A program made the position numbers and the translations under genes. Of a stretch of DNA of 64,000 nt, positions 21,531 to 32,697 are shown one piece after another; positions within the stretch are counted from its first letter, which is position 1; each line of letters opens with the position of its first letter. The notes beneath the pieces were generated by a model. That model ran no database searches, was not told where the DNA came from, and saw nothing but the letters and a program-made list of their open reading frames with translations. This stretch comes from Conoideocrella luteorostrata (taxonomy: Eukaryota > Ascomycota > Sordariomycetes > Hypocreales > Clavicipitaceae), in the NCBI GenBank assembly GCA_032433595.1, contig JASWJB010000009.1, forward strand, positions 186,001 through 250,000, in the 5' to 3' direction.

Positions 21531-24261
21531 GATGTGTGGTGTTATCAATGTCTTTTTTGTGTGTTTGTAGATAGCAGGGCTCGATAAGCCTTGCAAACTC
21601 AAGTGTTCGTTTTGCCGGTCTTTAGGAGGGAGAGGTCCGGCTGTAAAAGTAACAATATGGGTCGAATCGGCGAAAAGTCAAAGTATCAGAAAGAACCATT
21701 GTCCCGCAGGATTTTGTGCGCTCTTCCACAGGATATTGGCGTCAAGATAGAGGGCCGTGGACGGGTTTTCAGGGGCACAAGAGCAGAGAATGGAGGGGAG
21801 AAGTGTGGGAGGACATAAGTGGTCTAGAGAGATGTTCAGATCGGGCGTTCGAGATTCTGAAATGCCATGTGTTTTTATTACCGGGGGAAGCCACCATCGT
21901 GAGTGGTGGCTACGTATGCCATGGCTTGATCGGTTCGGTATCCACTGAGCAAAGATACCAACAAATGCAAGACGGCCATCCCTGGTTAGAAAACCTGGAG
22001 AAGCCTCATGGATTCATCCATTCCTACCGTTGCCTGCCCACGAACGCCTGCCAACGCCTGCCAAAAGCATGCCTCCGGTGCCAAACAAGTCTCAACGGCT
22101 ACTGGCGGTCCCTATTACGTACATGGAGTGGCCCTGTGATTCGAGTCAGCTGCCCTCTCCCTTCCACCAGCTCTTCCGCCCGCCTCCCAAACCCAGCAAC
22201 ACAAATAGCTATTATAGTTTGTTGACATTCACTCCGGGGCGCCGGTGCTCCGCAGGCCGGGCTGGAGCAGTGAAGCGCTACGTCTTCCGACTCGGTGGCG
22301 GCCGCAAGGTGGTTGGTCCGGCGCGGTTAGACTTGGTGTGAGTGGAGAGGAATGAGACAGGAAACGAGAAAAAGGTTTGGGGAACGTTTGGACATCACCG
22401 ACCGACGGGGCCCCCTAGGCGGCGAAGGCGTGGGTCAGGTGGACTGATTCGGCAGGTCGAGGTAGAAAATCGAAAACATCCTATCCTGTCACCAACGTAA
22501 CTCGACTTGACTGTCAGTCTTTTCTTCTCTCACAGCTGTTATCGTGCACCCTGCGTTACAGAAGGCGGTGTCACAAATTAATCAGCTAAACTGTTACGGA
22601 GTAGAGAGTGCGGGGTACCAACACGGCGGCGGGGGAGAGGATGAGAGGGTGAAGCCGTGAGAGGGTGAAGGCGAGAGAGGAAGTGACGAGATTACATGGA
22701 CGCAGCACATTTCATCGATAATGTAAACGACGGTCATACAGCATTTTGCCAGCAGAGATCTGTCGAGCCAATTGCGATGGCCAGCCCACACCATGGCAAA
22801 CTGACTAGTTGACTACTCTGTACGGAGTAGTTATGCTCATGTCGAATGCGGCAGCAAAACTGTCGTGACGTGTTCGGCCCGGGTGCATCCAGTATACCAT
22901 CACCGCCACAAGTCGCGAACTGATTCTCCTTTGTCGCTATTCTCGGTCGGGGCGCACGGATCAATCAGCTTGGGGGGGATTTGCGATACGCACTGCCTCT
23001 CTCCATTCTACACACGAGCTTCGGTTTGCTCTTGCCAGGTAACAACAACAGTCGCTACAAAAGTAAGTACCCAGGCATTTTTAGATGTGGAACAGCAAAG
23101 GGAGATTGTTCACCAGAGAGCAACTGGGAAGAAGCCCTTGCACACCATGACATTCAATGGAACTTGCCGCTGTGAATGCAGATTCTCGTCACTTTTCCAA
23201 AATCAATCAACCTTATTCCCACTTTTCAAAGGCCCCTACGAGCATCTTACAGATCGCCAAGTCCACATGCGTGCAGATACCCTGGAGATGGAGCGTTGCA
23301 CAGCTTGCACAGCCTGGACAGATGTCGCTGTTGCAAGCGACAGTGTAGAACCCGTCAGGTCTCGTATCGAGAGATCAGTTATCAAGCAGCTGCTGTGACC
23401 TGAGAGCGAGTACAGCCCCATGCTGCTGCCCGCGTACAGGGCCATTATTGACCATGGACCATGGACAATGACGTGGGTCTGGTCTGTTATCTATAGTAGT
23501 TGTGGGCGATTAGATTAGTTCGGTCCTACTCTGCTGCCTGCTGTTGTGGAAGCACGACTTTCAGCGATTGACATGAACGATGGCCAGTGGGAGGTGGAGC
23601 AGATGCTGTCTGGGTGTCGGGCAGGGAGACGGATTTGGTATTTGTTGAATTGGAGAGGCTGTTCAGCAAGTGAGTAATTACTAGAATAGCTGGTAGCTAA
23701 GGCTGATGAACGTGCACATTTGGTTGCTCAAGTTGAGGCCAATTTCTTTAGAGGCCGCCGACACTGACCAATTATTGAGACATTAACTGAACAGTTTAAA
23801 AACAAAAAGTTAAGAAATGCTATGATTTTAGAAGCCCAGCGCGCGTTATCACATAGACGCAAAAGAAAAATGGCCATTGCTGGCTGGAAGGCTCTCGAAC
23901 GGACGTGATAATGCCCCAGACACCTGTCGCCATTTGGTGGTATAGGGTGACAAACGGGACCGGCGTTGTCGCAGGCGTAGGCAGCCAATGGCACATTGAC
24001 TGTCGTCTGCCACTCAACATAGTGTATCCGTAGACTTCCCAAAGGATGTTTTCCTGGTTCGGCTGCTCAAATTAATACATTGGAAGTGGCGCTATTCAGA
24101 GTGATGTCAAATTCGACACGTGGATGCCAACAGCGTCTGCTGTGGTTTGATTCGTAAGGCACCTACCTAAGACGCGTAGAGTACAGTTAACACATTGATC
24201 TGAACGATAGATCGTTTTTCACCTGTTAATGTTTCCTTTCATCTGCCCAACGTATTCGCAG
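21531..24261. other. Intergenic region, no gene seen
   Basis: About 2.7 kb. It contains the promoter of the GNAT gene at its left end and two exact dispersed 9-mers at 22595 and 22821. ORFs of 169 and 177 codons (from 21716 and 22865) lack any recognisable domain or splice partners and are left out. Confidence 0.6.
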
Positions 24262-25218
24262 CTACGCCTGCAACTGTCTATGAATCCAGTCATCCTCAGC
24301 TAAGCTCTTGGCTGAGCCGCGCTTCTCAGTTTCCCATCGTAGCATCCTGCGGACAAAGCACAGAAAACACGCCTCGTCCTCCCCATCAAGCGTGGTCTCT
24401 TTCTCTTGAAGCGTAGTAGGCTCGGGTTTAATATTTCGAAAGAGAAGTTGCCTCCGGCGCCACAAAAAACTCGCGATAAGGGGCGGGCGGCGGTAGTCCA
24501 AGCAGACTGATCATCTCAGCGAGGTGGGCTCAGCTAAGATATGTTTGGAACTCCAGATCTTGGCCAGTGAACAAGGAGCGGCCTTCAGATACGTCCCGGA
24601 TCTATCACACATAGTCGGTATATAAAAATACACCGGTTAGCTTCTGGCGTCTTACCATGCCGCCCACGTTCCATATGTCGACGCTGTACGTCCATGGCAC
24701 TTCTAATATAACTTCTGGGGCCCCGTAGGTGTTGGGCTGTGCATATTCCAGATGTTCTGCGCCGCCCATAGCGGCAGAGCCAAATTCGCAAAGCACAGGG
24801 GTGCCCATTCTCTTGGGTATTTCTAGTTCCTTGGCTATGTAAATGACACGTCCATCCAGCTCCTTTCTTGGCCAAGGGTTTCGAAGCTGGCCCTGTTCGA
24901 AACTGCCGAGAACCGACTCATCCGAAATCTCAAACATTATGTCGTGTGCGTTAATATCTGGGGAAATGTACATGTTGCTATAATAAGTGGAAGCGAGGCG
25001 AAGTCAAAGGACATACCGGTGTGTATGACCTGGCTGGCATTCTGTGTGTAGATAATCCAACGCAAAAAAAAAAAATTGCTGGAGAATGAACGCAAGCACT
25101 GGTCTAGGTAACTTCTGGACCGAGTTGCGGTGAAGAAACGTCCACATCCTGGGTGCAACGTGCCTGTTGCGCTGATACGCTTGTAAATATTGAACTCATC
25201 GCCTAGTTGTTGACCCAT
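24262..25218 (-). pseudogene. Broken SRPK-like (CMGC) protein kinase
   Basis: Remains of a fungal SRPK-type serine/threonine kinase, read from high to low coordinates. A start-like segment FNIYKRISATGTLHPG runs straight into MWTFLHRNS in another frame, so the intervening residues of the normal kinase are deleted. The helix before the catalytic loop (ALDYLHTEC) is followed by a repeated CCAG that shifts the frame near 25030. After an intact-looking intron come DINAHDIMF (catalytic/DFG lobe region), PVLCEFGSA, APEVILEVPWTYSVDIWNVG, another likely intron, SLFTGQDLEFQTYLS, an in-frame TGA where the family has Arg, AHLAEMISLLG, one more frameshift, and the C-terminus EDDWIHRQL. No ATP-binding N-lobe is visible. 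Note that PVLCEFGSA replaces the DFG aspartate by Glu. With at least four lesions it cannot encode a working kinase. Confidence 0.85.
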
Positions 25219-27429
25219 GGTAGCGGATCTGATGAATCTTTTGAGGGTAGCATAACGACGACATCAATTATTCTGCTTAAGGGCACGTTCCACAGGGGGG
25301 AACACTCACGACAATCATTGAAGGCTCACTGCATGTCCCGCGCCAGCTGAACTGTGGCTTCGCCCGGGGCCTGTTATTCCTGTAGCATATGCTCCCAGTC
25401 GGGACAGTCTGATTAATGAAGCAAAAATAAAAGAGGGACTGGGCCTCAGAAGCAACACATCGGCCATTAAAACTGTAGTTACTAGCCAAGGATATCGAGC
25501 CGCGACATTTTCCGGAATGTTTTCTTCCTCTATTTTTTGAGTCGCAGATATTCTAGGGAAGCTCGGAGTTGGCAGAAGCAAGTGGTTTCCATGGAAGGCG
25601 GAGCCAGTTTGAAGGCCGGAGAAGTGACGAAAGCATCATTTGCAATCATATGCTCCGTATGGCTCCTCACACTATAGGATATAGGATTAGTGTGCGGAGT
25701 ACTCCATACTAAGTTAAAAACCTCAACGTCGGGGCGTGATCGTGACGGAAGGAACTGGAACACTTCGAACACTTGGAACAGATGGTGGTGGAAGGGAAGA
25801 AGACCTTGGTTCTTGGTTCATGGCACAGTACGTCAGGTGATTTGGAATCACAAATTCGCGTCACCGGCCTCCCCAGCGACGTATGAAAGTAGCGACAAAT
25901 CCGGGATTGTCAGTGCTAGAATTGCTCCAGTCGATGGAAGCAGACCACATCATATTGACTCGGATGGAATTGGCAGTATGAAGGGAGGGGATAAGCGAGA
26001 GTACTCGACCTTGTCTACGTAAGCATAGAGGTATTAACGGGTACATTTACTGGAGGTTCAGAGTTCTTACCCACGCTATAGTTAGAAGACCATGCAGAAT
26101 CAAATGCTTAATAGCAGTGCATCTCCTGGAGAGCCTGATCAAATGTAGCCTTCACCCACTGTCCCCGGTTTTTGGTAGTGATTTCGCGTGACCCGTGTAG
26201 CCTACCAAATCCTGACATTTTAATGTAGTTATTTGTCTAGTGCCAGCTTGCTTTAACCTCTATTGTAGTAGAAAATAGGAGACGGATTAAGTCCCTTTAG
26301 TCTTATGCTTTTGCCGGCCCGATACCGCTGTCGGTACATGTGACCAGGCTCTCCAGAACCTGGGAGACAGCAGGTCCATTTGCCTGGTTACGCCCTAGTC
26401 GATCGGGGACCTTGCTTTTATCGCAGTTCTCGAGTTTCAAATCTGCGGTTACGTTGTATGAAAGTGAGCAGAAATTCATTTTCGGGCATTTTGAGAGAGC
26501 TCACAGGTTGTATTATTAATTTTGATAGTCTCTCCATTAACTTAACTTTCCAAAACATTTTCCAGTTCTTATCGAGCTTAATTTATGCCCGAGCTGTTTA
26601 CTTTCTCGCAAAATATTTCTCATAAAACCAACAAGAATTAAGTGACTTCTGGTAACAACCCAAAGCAGCTCTTTCCCCAGACCATAGACATAAGCCATCT
26701 AATGATCCCTTCGTTAGACAATTAGCATGCAAATTTCGCTAGCGGTAACGAGGCGAGGACGCGGCAAATCGTTAAGCTTTGAAGAGTTCCCCAAGCAGCT
26801 CTTGCCGGCATTCCAGATAGGACTACATCGGTCTCGAAATTGCTGGTGAAGACTTCGTTGATTGTGAGGTGAGAGAAGAACCTGCTTGACACCTGCCTCG
26901 TTGCAAGATGAAGGATGACACACACGGAGAACGGATATCGGTAATTACAATATGCATTCTGTGACCTTGATAGCCTGTGGTTGGCCACAATTCAGAGTCC
27001 ACATGGTGATTATGATGAAATTTCGTCTACACATCGCACCGAGTAGTTGATACGTCTGCGCTGTGATATTCGTTATAATAAATATTTAGTTTCATGGCAG
27101 TAACTACAGGGTACGAACGTGGAGTGTCCTCATGAGAGCGACGCTGGCCATGTTTAAGATGCATCTCGGATTACATTGGAATATCCAATGGTACACTACG
27201 GAGTATACTGTGGCCATGCATTAAATTTGTCGGTCACGTCGCCAGGCGGAGTCTACAATTTCGTAATACAAGAATACAAGTAGAAATTATGTCTGAACTA
27301 GCAAATAAGACAATTCATGAAGTGTAAAGTTCTCTCACACACGGAAACCCGAGATCAACTGTGGGAAAAGGAAAACGTGTAAGGAAAAGAAAAAGAAAAA
27401 CCATCATTTGACATGAACAACTTTTAATT
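25219..27429. other. Intergenic region, no gene seen
   Basis: About 2.2 kb, AT-richer around 26500-26640. One exact dispersed 9-mer lies at 27197. A weak inverted pair (26128-26145 with 26341-26358) is noted in the findings. ORFs are short and unrecognised. The last 100 bp are presumably cpc1 3' UTR. Confidence 0.55.
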
Positions 27430-28805
27430 TCATTGAGAGCCAGATTGCGAGAGAGCAATCTGCTTCCAATGATCACGCTCAGCCTCAAGCTTGGCAATGC
27501 GATCCTCTAGCTCGTCGAAGCGCTGGGCCTTACGTTCCCGTGACTTTCGAGCAGCCAGGGTATTACGAGCTCGCTTCATGGCAACGGTATCATGGGGATC
27601 ATCGACAACAATAGGTGGCAAAGGCTTGTCACGCTTGCGCGAGTTGACACCAGCGACAGAAGAATGGCGACCACCACTGGTAGGCGACTGGGAGGCATTC
27701 TTGCGGCTGCTGGTGCCAGAAGCCTTACCGACAGAGTCTACATCCTCCGACTTTGTTGTGGGAGAACCCTCAGCATCCACTACCTCAGAGCTCTGGTTGG
27801 TAGAGTCCTGAGGGAAGAGTGGATACCAAGGATCACCGGAGCCATCAAAGTCGGTACTGCCGAAGTTGGGAGAGACGTCATACCCATCAAAGTCTGGAGA
27901 CTCATTGTAGATGGAGGGAGATGTCAAAGCCGTGAGAGCAGCAGAGTTCGGCGCAGACATGAAAGGCTCGTGAACGAGCAAATCATGCGGCGAAACGGTG
28001 CCCATCGTGGAAGTAGAACTGGACATGCTGCCATTGAAATCCATGGCGGATGGAACTGCTGGAGATGAGAATGCCGAAGCACCGCCTTCGAAGGCGGTGA
28101 ACTCATCCAGGTCAACGTCTGCAGTAGCATGTAAGTGAATGGTCTTTGAAGCATGTGGCGATTGAGACTGCTGGGTGGACAAACCTGCCGCGTTCATCAT
28201 ATTGGCGGATTGATGAAACAAGGGCACAGGAGGCCTAGCAGAACGGGTTCTCTGCTGTTGATTCAGCGAGACGGAAGACGAAGGAGCTGATGAAGCGTAA
28301 AACTGGGTCGCAAAACGGTTGGCGTTAACTGATGATGATGGGTGTCCAATAGCCTGTAGAATTTGGGCCACTCGCTGGTTCTGGACAGCTGCGGAAACTA
28401 GCTTATCTCTGCGATTGTGGTATGAATGACGGCGCTGGCTGGACAGCGGATCAGAAGACCGATTATGACGGGCTTGACGAGGCTGGGGATTGTCGAACAA
28501 GACAAAATCCTGTTGATTCTCGACGGGGCTTTGACTTTGATGCGCGGATGGTGCCGGCAGGCTTGATGGGGAGTTGGGGAGCCATGTTGATTGGGAATCC
28601 GTGGTGAAGACTGGGAAGTCTTGGGCCGAAATGTTGGCGGTGGTAAGAGAACTTGAGCGAATGCCTTCTATAGCAGAGCTAAAGTCCAGATCAACCGAAA
28701 GGTGAGCTGAACAGGGGGATTGAGTGGAGTAAATGTTGTTTATGTTTTGAGACGTAATTTTGACGGGTTGTGGGGGGACTCTCTGAAGGAGATAGTTTAC
28801 AGCAT
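27430..28805 (-). CDS. cpc1: cpc1/Gcn4-type bZIP transcription factor (cross-pathway control)
   Basis: Activator of amino-acid biosynthesis genes under starvation, the filamentous-fungal counterpart of Gcn4. The C-terminal bZIP is clear: basic region AMKRARNTLAARKSRERK, then a leucine zipper FDELEDRIAKLEAERDHWK, ending at the stop. Upstream lies a conserved-looking activation region with TADVDLDEFTAFEGG and FMSAPNSAALTALTSPSIYN. The open frame extends far 5' (VDLDFSSAIEGIRSSSL, QDFVLFDNPQPRQ) with no in-frame ATG before the MM at 28200-28195. Two models fit: (a) start at 28200, 256 residues, the usual family length, with everything upstream as leader; (b) ATG at 28805 joined by an intron (GTAAAC at 28800 to AG at 28679) to exon 28678-27430, giving 417 residues. 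I list the longer span because the upstream frame looks coding. Upstream ORFs and a TGACTCA precede it. Identity is firm; the start is not. Confidence 0.88.
28797..28805 (-). promoter_or_regulatory. Two-codon upstream ORF AUG-CUG-UAA, or spliced main start
   Basis: On unspliced RNA this is a minimal uORF ATGCTGTAA. The same bases contain a GTAAAC donor directly after ATGCT, and splicing to the AG at 28679 would turn this ATG into the start of the long cpc1 frame. Gcn4 and cpc-1 mRNAs are known to be controlled by upstream ORFs. Confidence 0.5.
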
Positions 28806-28925
28806 CTTGAAGGTCGCCTGAGGCGTTGATCTGATCTGTGACTTGTATGTTTGTGGAAATTTTGGGGGTGGAGGGGAAAGAGAAGAGTCAGAGATGGGAA
28901 AGCGAGAACACGGGGACGTTATGTA

Positions 28926-29000
28926 TTATTTCTCAGGCAGCAACCAGCGGAATGCGAGCCGTGCGGGTGCGGTACCAGACCGGACCGTAGTAAGCCTCAT
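28926..29000 (-). promoter_or_regulatory. Upstream ORF of 24 codons in the cpc1 leader
   Basis: The frame starts ATGAGGCTTACT and ends in TAA at 28928-28926, lying 120 bp before the next upstream ATG. The arrangement of a first short uORF followed by others is what is known for cpc-1/GCN4-type leaders. Whether it is within the transcript depends on the unknown transcription start. Confidence 0.45.
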
Positions 29001-29104
29001 ACAGGGCTATCAGAGTTCTACGTGGGCACACGTATGCAGCTGTTAAGGGCTTCTGCGGCCATTTCAGGTACCGCGCCCTTTCGTTAGCCGGTGGGTCTGA
29101 CCGG

Positions 29105-29111
29105 TGACTCA
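29105..29111. promoter_or_regulatory. TGACTCA, candidate autoregulatory CPC1 element
   Basis: Exact match to the Gcn4/CPC1 binding core, 300 bp upstream of the ATG at 28805. Autoregulation of cpc-1 through this element is known in Neurospora and relatives; here it is inferred from position only. Confidence 0.5.
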
Positions 29112-29951
29112 CACTTTTTTACATTAACCGTCTTGGGACTGGCCGGACCTGCGCCGCAGTCAGCCATGGCGCAGTGCCAACCCCAAGTTGGTCCCTTGCC
29201 TCCGCCCATGGTGCCGTCGCTGCCCTCTCTAGGCCCTGGAACTGCTGGGCAGCGTCCTGGTTCCGTCTTTGCCAGGGCCCAGCCAAACACAATACCTGTC
29301 CTGTGAGACCGTTGTGCAGTCTTACCGTGCGTGTCTTTGAGTGCTGCAAGGTGTAGGAGTGCCCCGCGTGCACAAGTGTTTGAGGGATGGAAACCTCCGC
29401 CAATCTCATGGTCGCTGTCGCACGATTGCGATCTTCCCAATGAAGAAGAAGCCGAAATTGTTGCGCCTACGCTGGGGCTATTGACCAGCTCAGCCCGGTA
29501 ATCGCTCGTGCCTGTGCTCCCCGATCTAATACGGAATACGCGAACGCGCGAAATGGGAAATTACTCGCCAGCGTACATATCACGTTGTGGAGGAATATGC
29601 GGGCAATCTATTGGTTAGTAAGAACCATACTCTGGGAGCCCCATTAAAATGGCGCGAATAATTACGAGCAAAGAGCCGCAAGAGCGGGGAGATTTGAAAT
29701 GCAAAAAGAAAATGTGGCTTGGACTCGCCTGAGACGCTAATATAAAACGAAACATTAAATGCGCAAAAAAGTACCTGCCTTGATGCGTCGACAGCATGGA
29801 GACATTCGGAAGCAGCTGATAGGATAATACAGGCCACCATTAACGCTGTTGGTTGGTTTCATTCATGTGCCTTTCGGCAGGCAGGACATGGGTGCATAAA
29901 CGACCATTGAAACAACCAACCACCACTCCGTCGGTCCACTAGCCCTTTTGT

Positions 29952-30932
29952 CTAGGCATCTCGTTCCGCGAGCCCGTCCAGGAAGTTGTCAGCCTGGCGT
30001 TGAGCCCTGCGAGCACCCATATCCCGCCGGCGCTGTTCAATCTCCCGTCTGCGCGCTGTCTTCTGATCCTCTCGCACCTTGCGCTCCTGCTCAGTACGCT
30101 TGCGCTCTTCTTCCAATCCAGCCATTTCTTTGGATCGTGCCTCTTCGTCTTTACTGAATTTGTAGAAACCTGTACCCTTGGTTCGAATTTCGCTGTCAGC
30201 GTCGTAGTGCTTCTCGGCAGGTGGTGTTGCACTGCGGTCCCGCTTTCGGGCGAGTTCCTCCATCTTGTCGGGATCATCAGGATTGAATGCCATGGCCTGC
30301 ACTGCATCTCCATAGATCAAGTTCACTGGCGCAGCAGGTCGTGCAGACATGCGCTCGAGCTCCTCTGCACCTAGCAAGCCCCTCCGTGCTCTGCGTTCCA
30401 TGTTCTCCTTCTCAGCCTTAGTCCCACGCCTCATGCGTCCGAATTCATCCTCGTATTCAATAATCTCATGGCCATCGTCGTCGCCGGCATCATCCGAACT
30501 GGAGCTGGAGTAGTCGTCTTTCCCCTCAACATTCTCTGCCCATTTCCGATCAAAGTCGATCAACGGAGCCGTTTCATTCTCCTTTGGCACGTAGTCACCT
30601 CTTTTCATCGCTGCATATAATCGCGCCTTGTCCTCCATTTTCCTTCTTGCACGTGCGAGTTGCTGGGACTCTTCTTCTGTCCCCGCAACTTCCTTGAGCT
30701 TGAGTTTGTCGTCATCATCGTGTGATTTTGTCTCCTTTGGTTTGCTGCTCCGGAAAATATCTTCTTTTCGCTCCTTAGATGGTCTTGCACGTCCTGGAAT
30801 AGGCGTGGACGAGGTAGCACTGGACATGAGGGAGGTTAATTGTGCCGTAAAATCAAGTGATGACGAGAGCGCTGTGTCCTTCTTTTGCTTTTTGGCTGGC
30901 CGCCGGCCATAAAGGTTTGGATCTTGAGGCAT
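29952..30932 (-). CDS. CCDC174-family nuclear protein, 326 residues
   Basis: Homologue of coiled-coil domain-containing protein 174, a nuclear protein linked to pre-mRNA splicing complexes in animals; its role in fungi is little known. It is one exon of 326 residues, lysine/glutamate-rich. The N-terminus MPQDPNLYGRRPAKKQKK carries a basic nuclear-localisation-like cluster. The family marks are IIEYEDEFGRMRRG around residues 163-176 and, near residue 250, DSEIRTKGTGFYKFSKDEE, followed by a long charged coiled coil (ERKRTEQERKVREDQKTARR) to the end. Family members share exactly the order DEFGR then GFYxFS. The next gene, homoserine dehydrogenase, is divergent, with 610 bp between the two starts. 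Nothing is broken. Confidence 0.88.
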   Translation of the reverse strand: MPQDPNLYGRRPAKKQKKDTALSSSLDFTAQLTSLMSSATSSTPIPGRARPSKERKEDIFRSSKPKETKSHDDDDKLKLKEVAGTEEESQQLARARRKMEDKARLYAAMKRGDYVPKENETAPLIDFDRKWAENVEGKDDYSSSSSDDAGDDDGHEIIEYEDEFGRMRRGTKAEKENMERRARRGLLGAEELERMSARPAAPVNLIYGDAVQAMAFNPDDPDKMEELARKRDRSATPPAEKHYDADSEIRTKGTGFYKFSKDEEARSKEMAGLEEERKRTEQERKVREDQKTARRREIEQRRRDMGARRAQRQADNFLDGLAERDA

Positions 30933-31542
30933 CCTTGTATGATCTTCTCACTGACAAGCGATGGTCTGCATGAAGTATGGCTGTATGAGAGTCGCTACGC
31001 AAGCGGAGAGCAGGTAACTATATGAAGTTGACAAAAGGTGAAAACTCGGCACTGCGTCGCAAGCCTCTAGCCAAGAAGCACATTAGCCAGCAGATGGACG
31101 CCGTGTAAGCCAGACAGTTGGGGTATATTGTTGAATTATGACTATCAAGCCGTGAATGACTTGTTTAAGCTTTGCCGGCTAGGAAGAGAATATGACCAGC
31201 ATCGTAGAATTGCCGCATGTAGTACTTGCCACAACTCGTTATTGACGATCAAAGCTACTTTTGAAGAGGAAATGTTGTCACGCACAAGCCACAGCAGTTA
31301 ATTGATCAGCCACGGCTGTCCGGGTCTAGCCACACTACCCCTCCATACTGTATGTGGCACAAAGTTCTTACAAGTTGGCTACCGTGGAAGAGACCTGAAG
31401 CGGTTCAAAAACTTTATGCCACCCCCTCTACTTCCACCGCAACGTCAATGCCAATCACGCCAGAGTCTTCCCCCCCCGCTATCGGATCAGTGAGAAATTG
31501 TCCCCCTGCAACTACAGACTTCATTTCAATAATTATCCAACC
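30933..31542. other. Divergent promoter between CCDC174-type gene and homoserine dehydrogenase
   Basis: 610 bp with no ORF of note. C-rich tracts around 31469-31505 precede the homoserine dehydrogenase start. I found no TGACTCA here, although this enzyme is a classical general-control target. Confidence 0.6.
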
Positions 31543-32697
31543 ATGAAGAACGCACAGCCTGTTTTTGTTGCCGTTATTGGTACAGTTTGAATCTACATAT
31601 TCCCCAAACCTAAACTAGACGCTAATTGTTGGATTGATACAGGCGCTGGTGGAGTGGGAAAGTCCTTCCTGTCGCAGCTTCGAGACCTTGCCATTCGACG
31701 ACCTTCTCCCCAGTTGAAACTCTGCTATATTGCAACCAGCCGGAAAGCCATCTACAGCGATGACTACTTCGCCATCGAATTGGATAGCGCCGTTCAAGCT
31801 TTGGCCGCCAGTTCCAAAACACCACGCGCTGTCCCCGACTTGCTTGCATATCTCACCAAAGCTCCCGGGAAGGCCATCATCGTTGATAACACTAGCTCTC
31901 AAGATGTTGCTGAGGCTTATCCGGCAGCTTTGAAAGCTGGTATCAGCATCGTCACTCCCAACAAGAAAGCCTTTTCTGGTTCATACAAACTGTGGCAGGA
32001 CATCTTCCACGCTGCGGCTGATTCAGGTGCCAAGGTCTATCACGAGTCATCAGTCGGTGCTGGTCTACCAGTTATTTCAACTCTGAAGGATCTTGTCGAA
32101 ACCGGTGACGAAGTGACCAAGATCGAAGGAGTATTCAGTGGTACCATGTCGTTCTTATTCAACTCTTTCGCTCCCGTTGGTGGCGGCGGTGGCAAATGGT
32201 CAGATGAAGTGAAGAAGGCTAAAGCTCTTGGCTACACTGAACCCGACCCTCGTGACGACCTCAATGGCCTTGATGTTGCTCGAAAGTTGACCATTTTGGC
32301 TCGTCTGGCAGGTTTGCCCGTGGAATCGCCCACCTCATTCCCGGTGGAGAGCCTGATTCCAAAGGAGCTAGAGTCCTGCTCTAGTGGGGACGAGTTCTTG
32401 GAGAAGCTGTCCGCCTTTGACCAAAAAATGGAGGAAAAGAAAGCTTCCGCTGGAGACAAAGTTGTTCGATTTGTTGGCAGCATTGACGTTGCCTCCAAGA
32501 GCGTCAAGGTTGGACTCCAGACCTTTGATCCATCTCACCCAATCGCTGCCCTAAAGGGTAGCGACAACATCATTTCTTTCTACACGAAGAGGTACGGCAG
32601 CAACCCCCTTATTGTTCAAGGCGCCGGTGCCGGTGGTGATGTAACCGCAATGGGAGTAACCGCGGACTTGATCAAGGTTGTCGCGCAGATTGCCTAG
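31543..32697 (+). CDS. HOM6: Homoserine dehydrogenase, two exons
   Basis: Reduces aspartate semialdehyde to homoserine with NAD(P)H on the way to threonine, methionine and isoleucine. This is the stand-alone fungal type without an aspartokinase or ACT domain. Exon 1 is 31543-31579 and exon 2 is 31643-32697, giving 363 residues, the same size as yeast Hom6 (359). The NAD(P)-binding loop VAVIGAGGVGKSFLSQL at about residues 9-25 is split by the intron, and reading across restores it. Catalytic region motifs are VYHESSVGAGLPVI, IEGVFSGTMSFLFN and DPRDDLNGLDVARKL, which holds the conserved Asp and Lys pair. The C-terminus IVQGAGAGGDVTAMGVTADL is typical. The gene lies 2.7 kb from cpc1, which regulates this pathway in relatives. 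Confidence 0.97.

Larger units (their letters stand above)
28806..29951. other. cpc1 leader and promoter
   Basis: About 1.1 kb between cpc1 and the CCDC174-type gene, both on the minus strand. It carries upstream ATGs with short frames at 29062-29018 (14 codons) and 29000-28926 (24 codons) and a TGACTCA at 29105. The right part contains the 3' end of the CCDC174-type transcript. I see no protein gene here. Confidence 0.6.

Noticed and set aside
21716..22225. 169-codon ORF beside the GNAT gene
   Set aside because: No recognisable family, odd composition, and overlapping frames are nearly as long.
22865..23398. 177-codon ORF
   Set aside because: Cys/His/Ser-rich but without spaced metal-binding motifs, and open length is compatible with chance in this GC range.
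26722..26988. 88-codon minus-strand ORF that looked like a remnant of an enzyme
   Set aside because: No motif could be tied to a family and no flanking fragments were found, so I do not call it a pseudogene.
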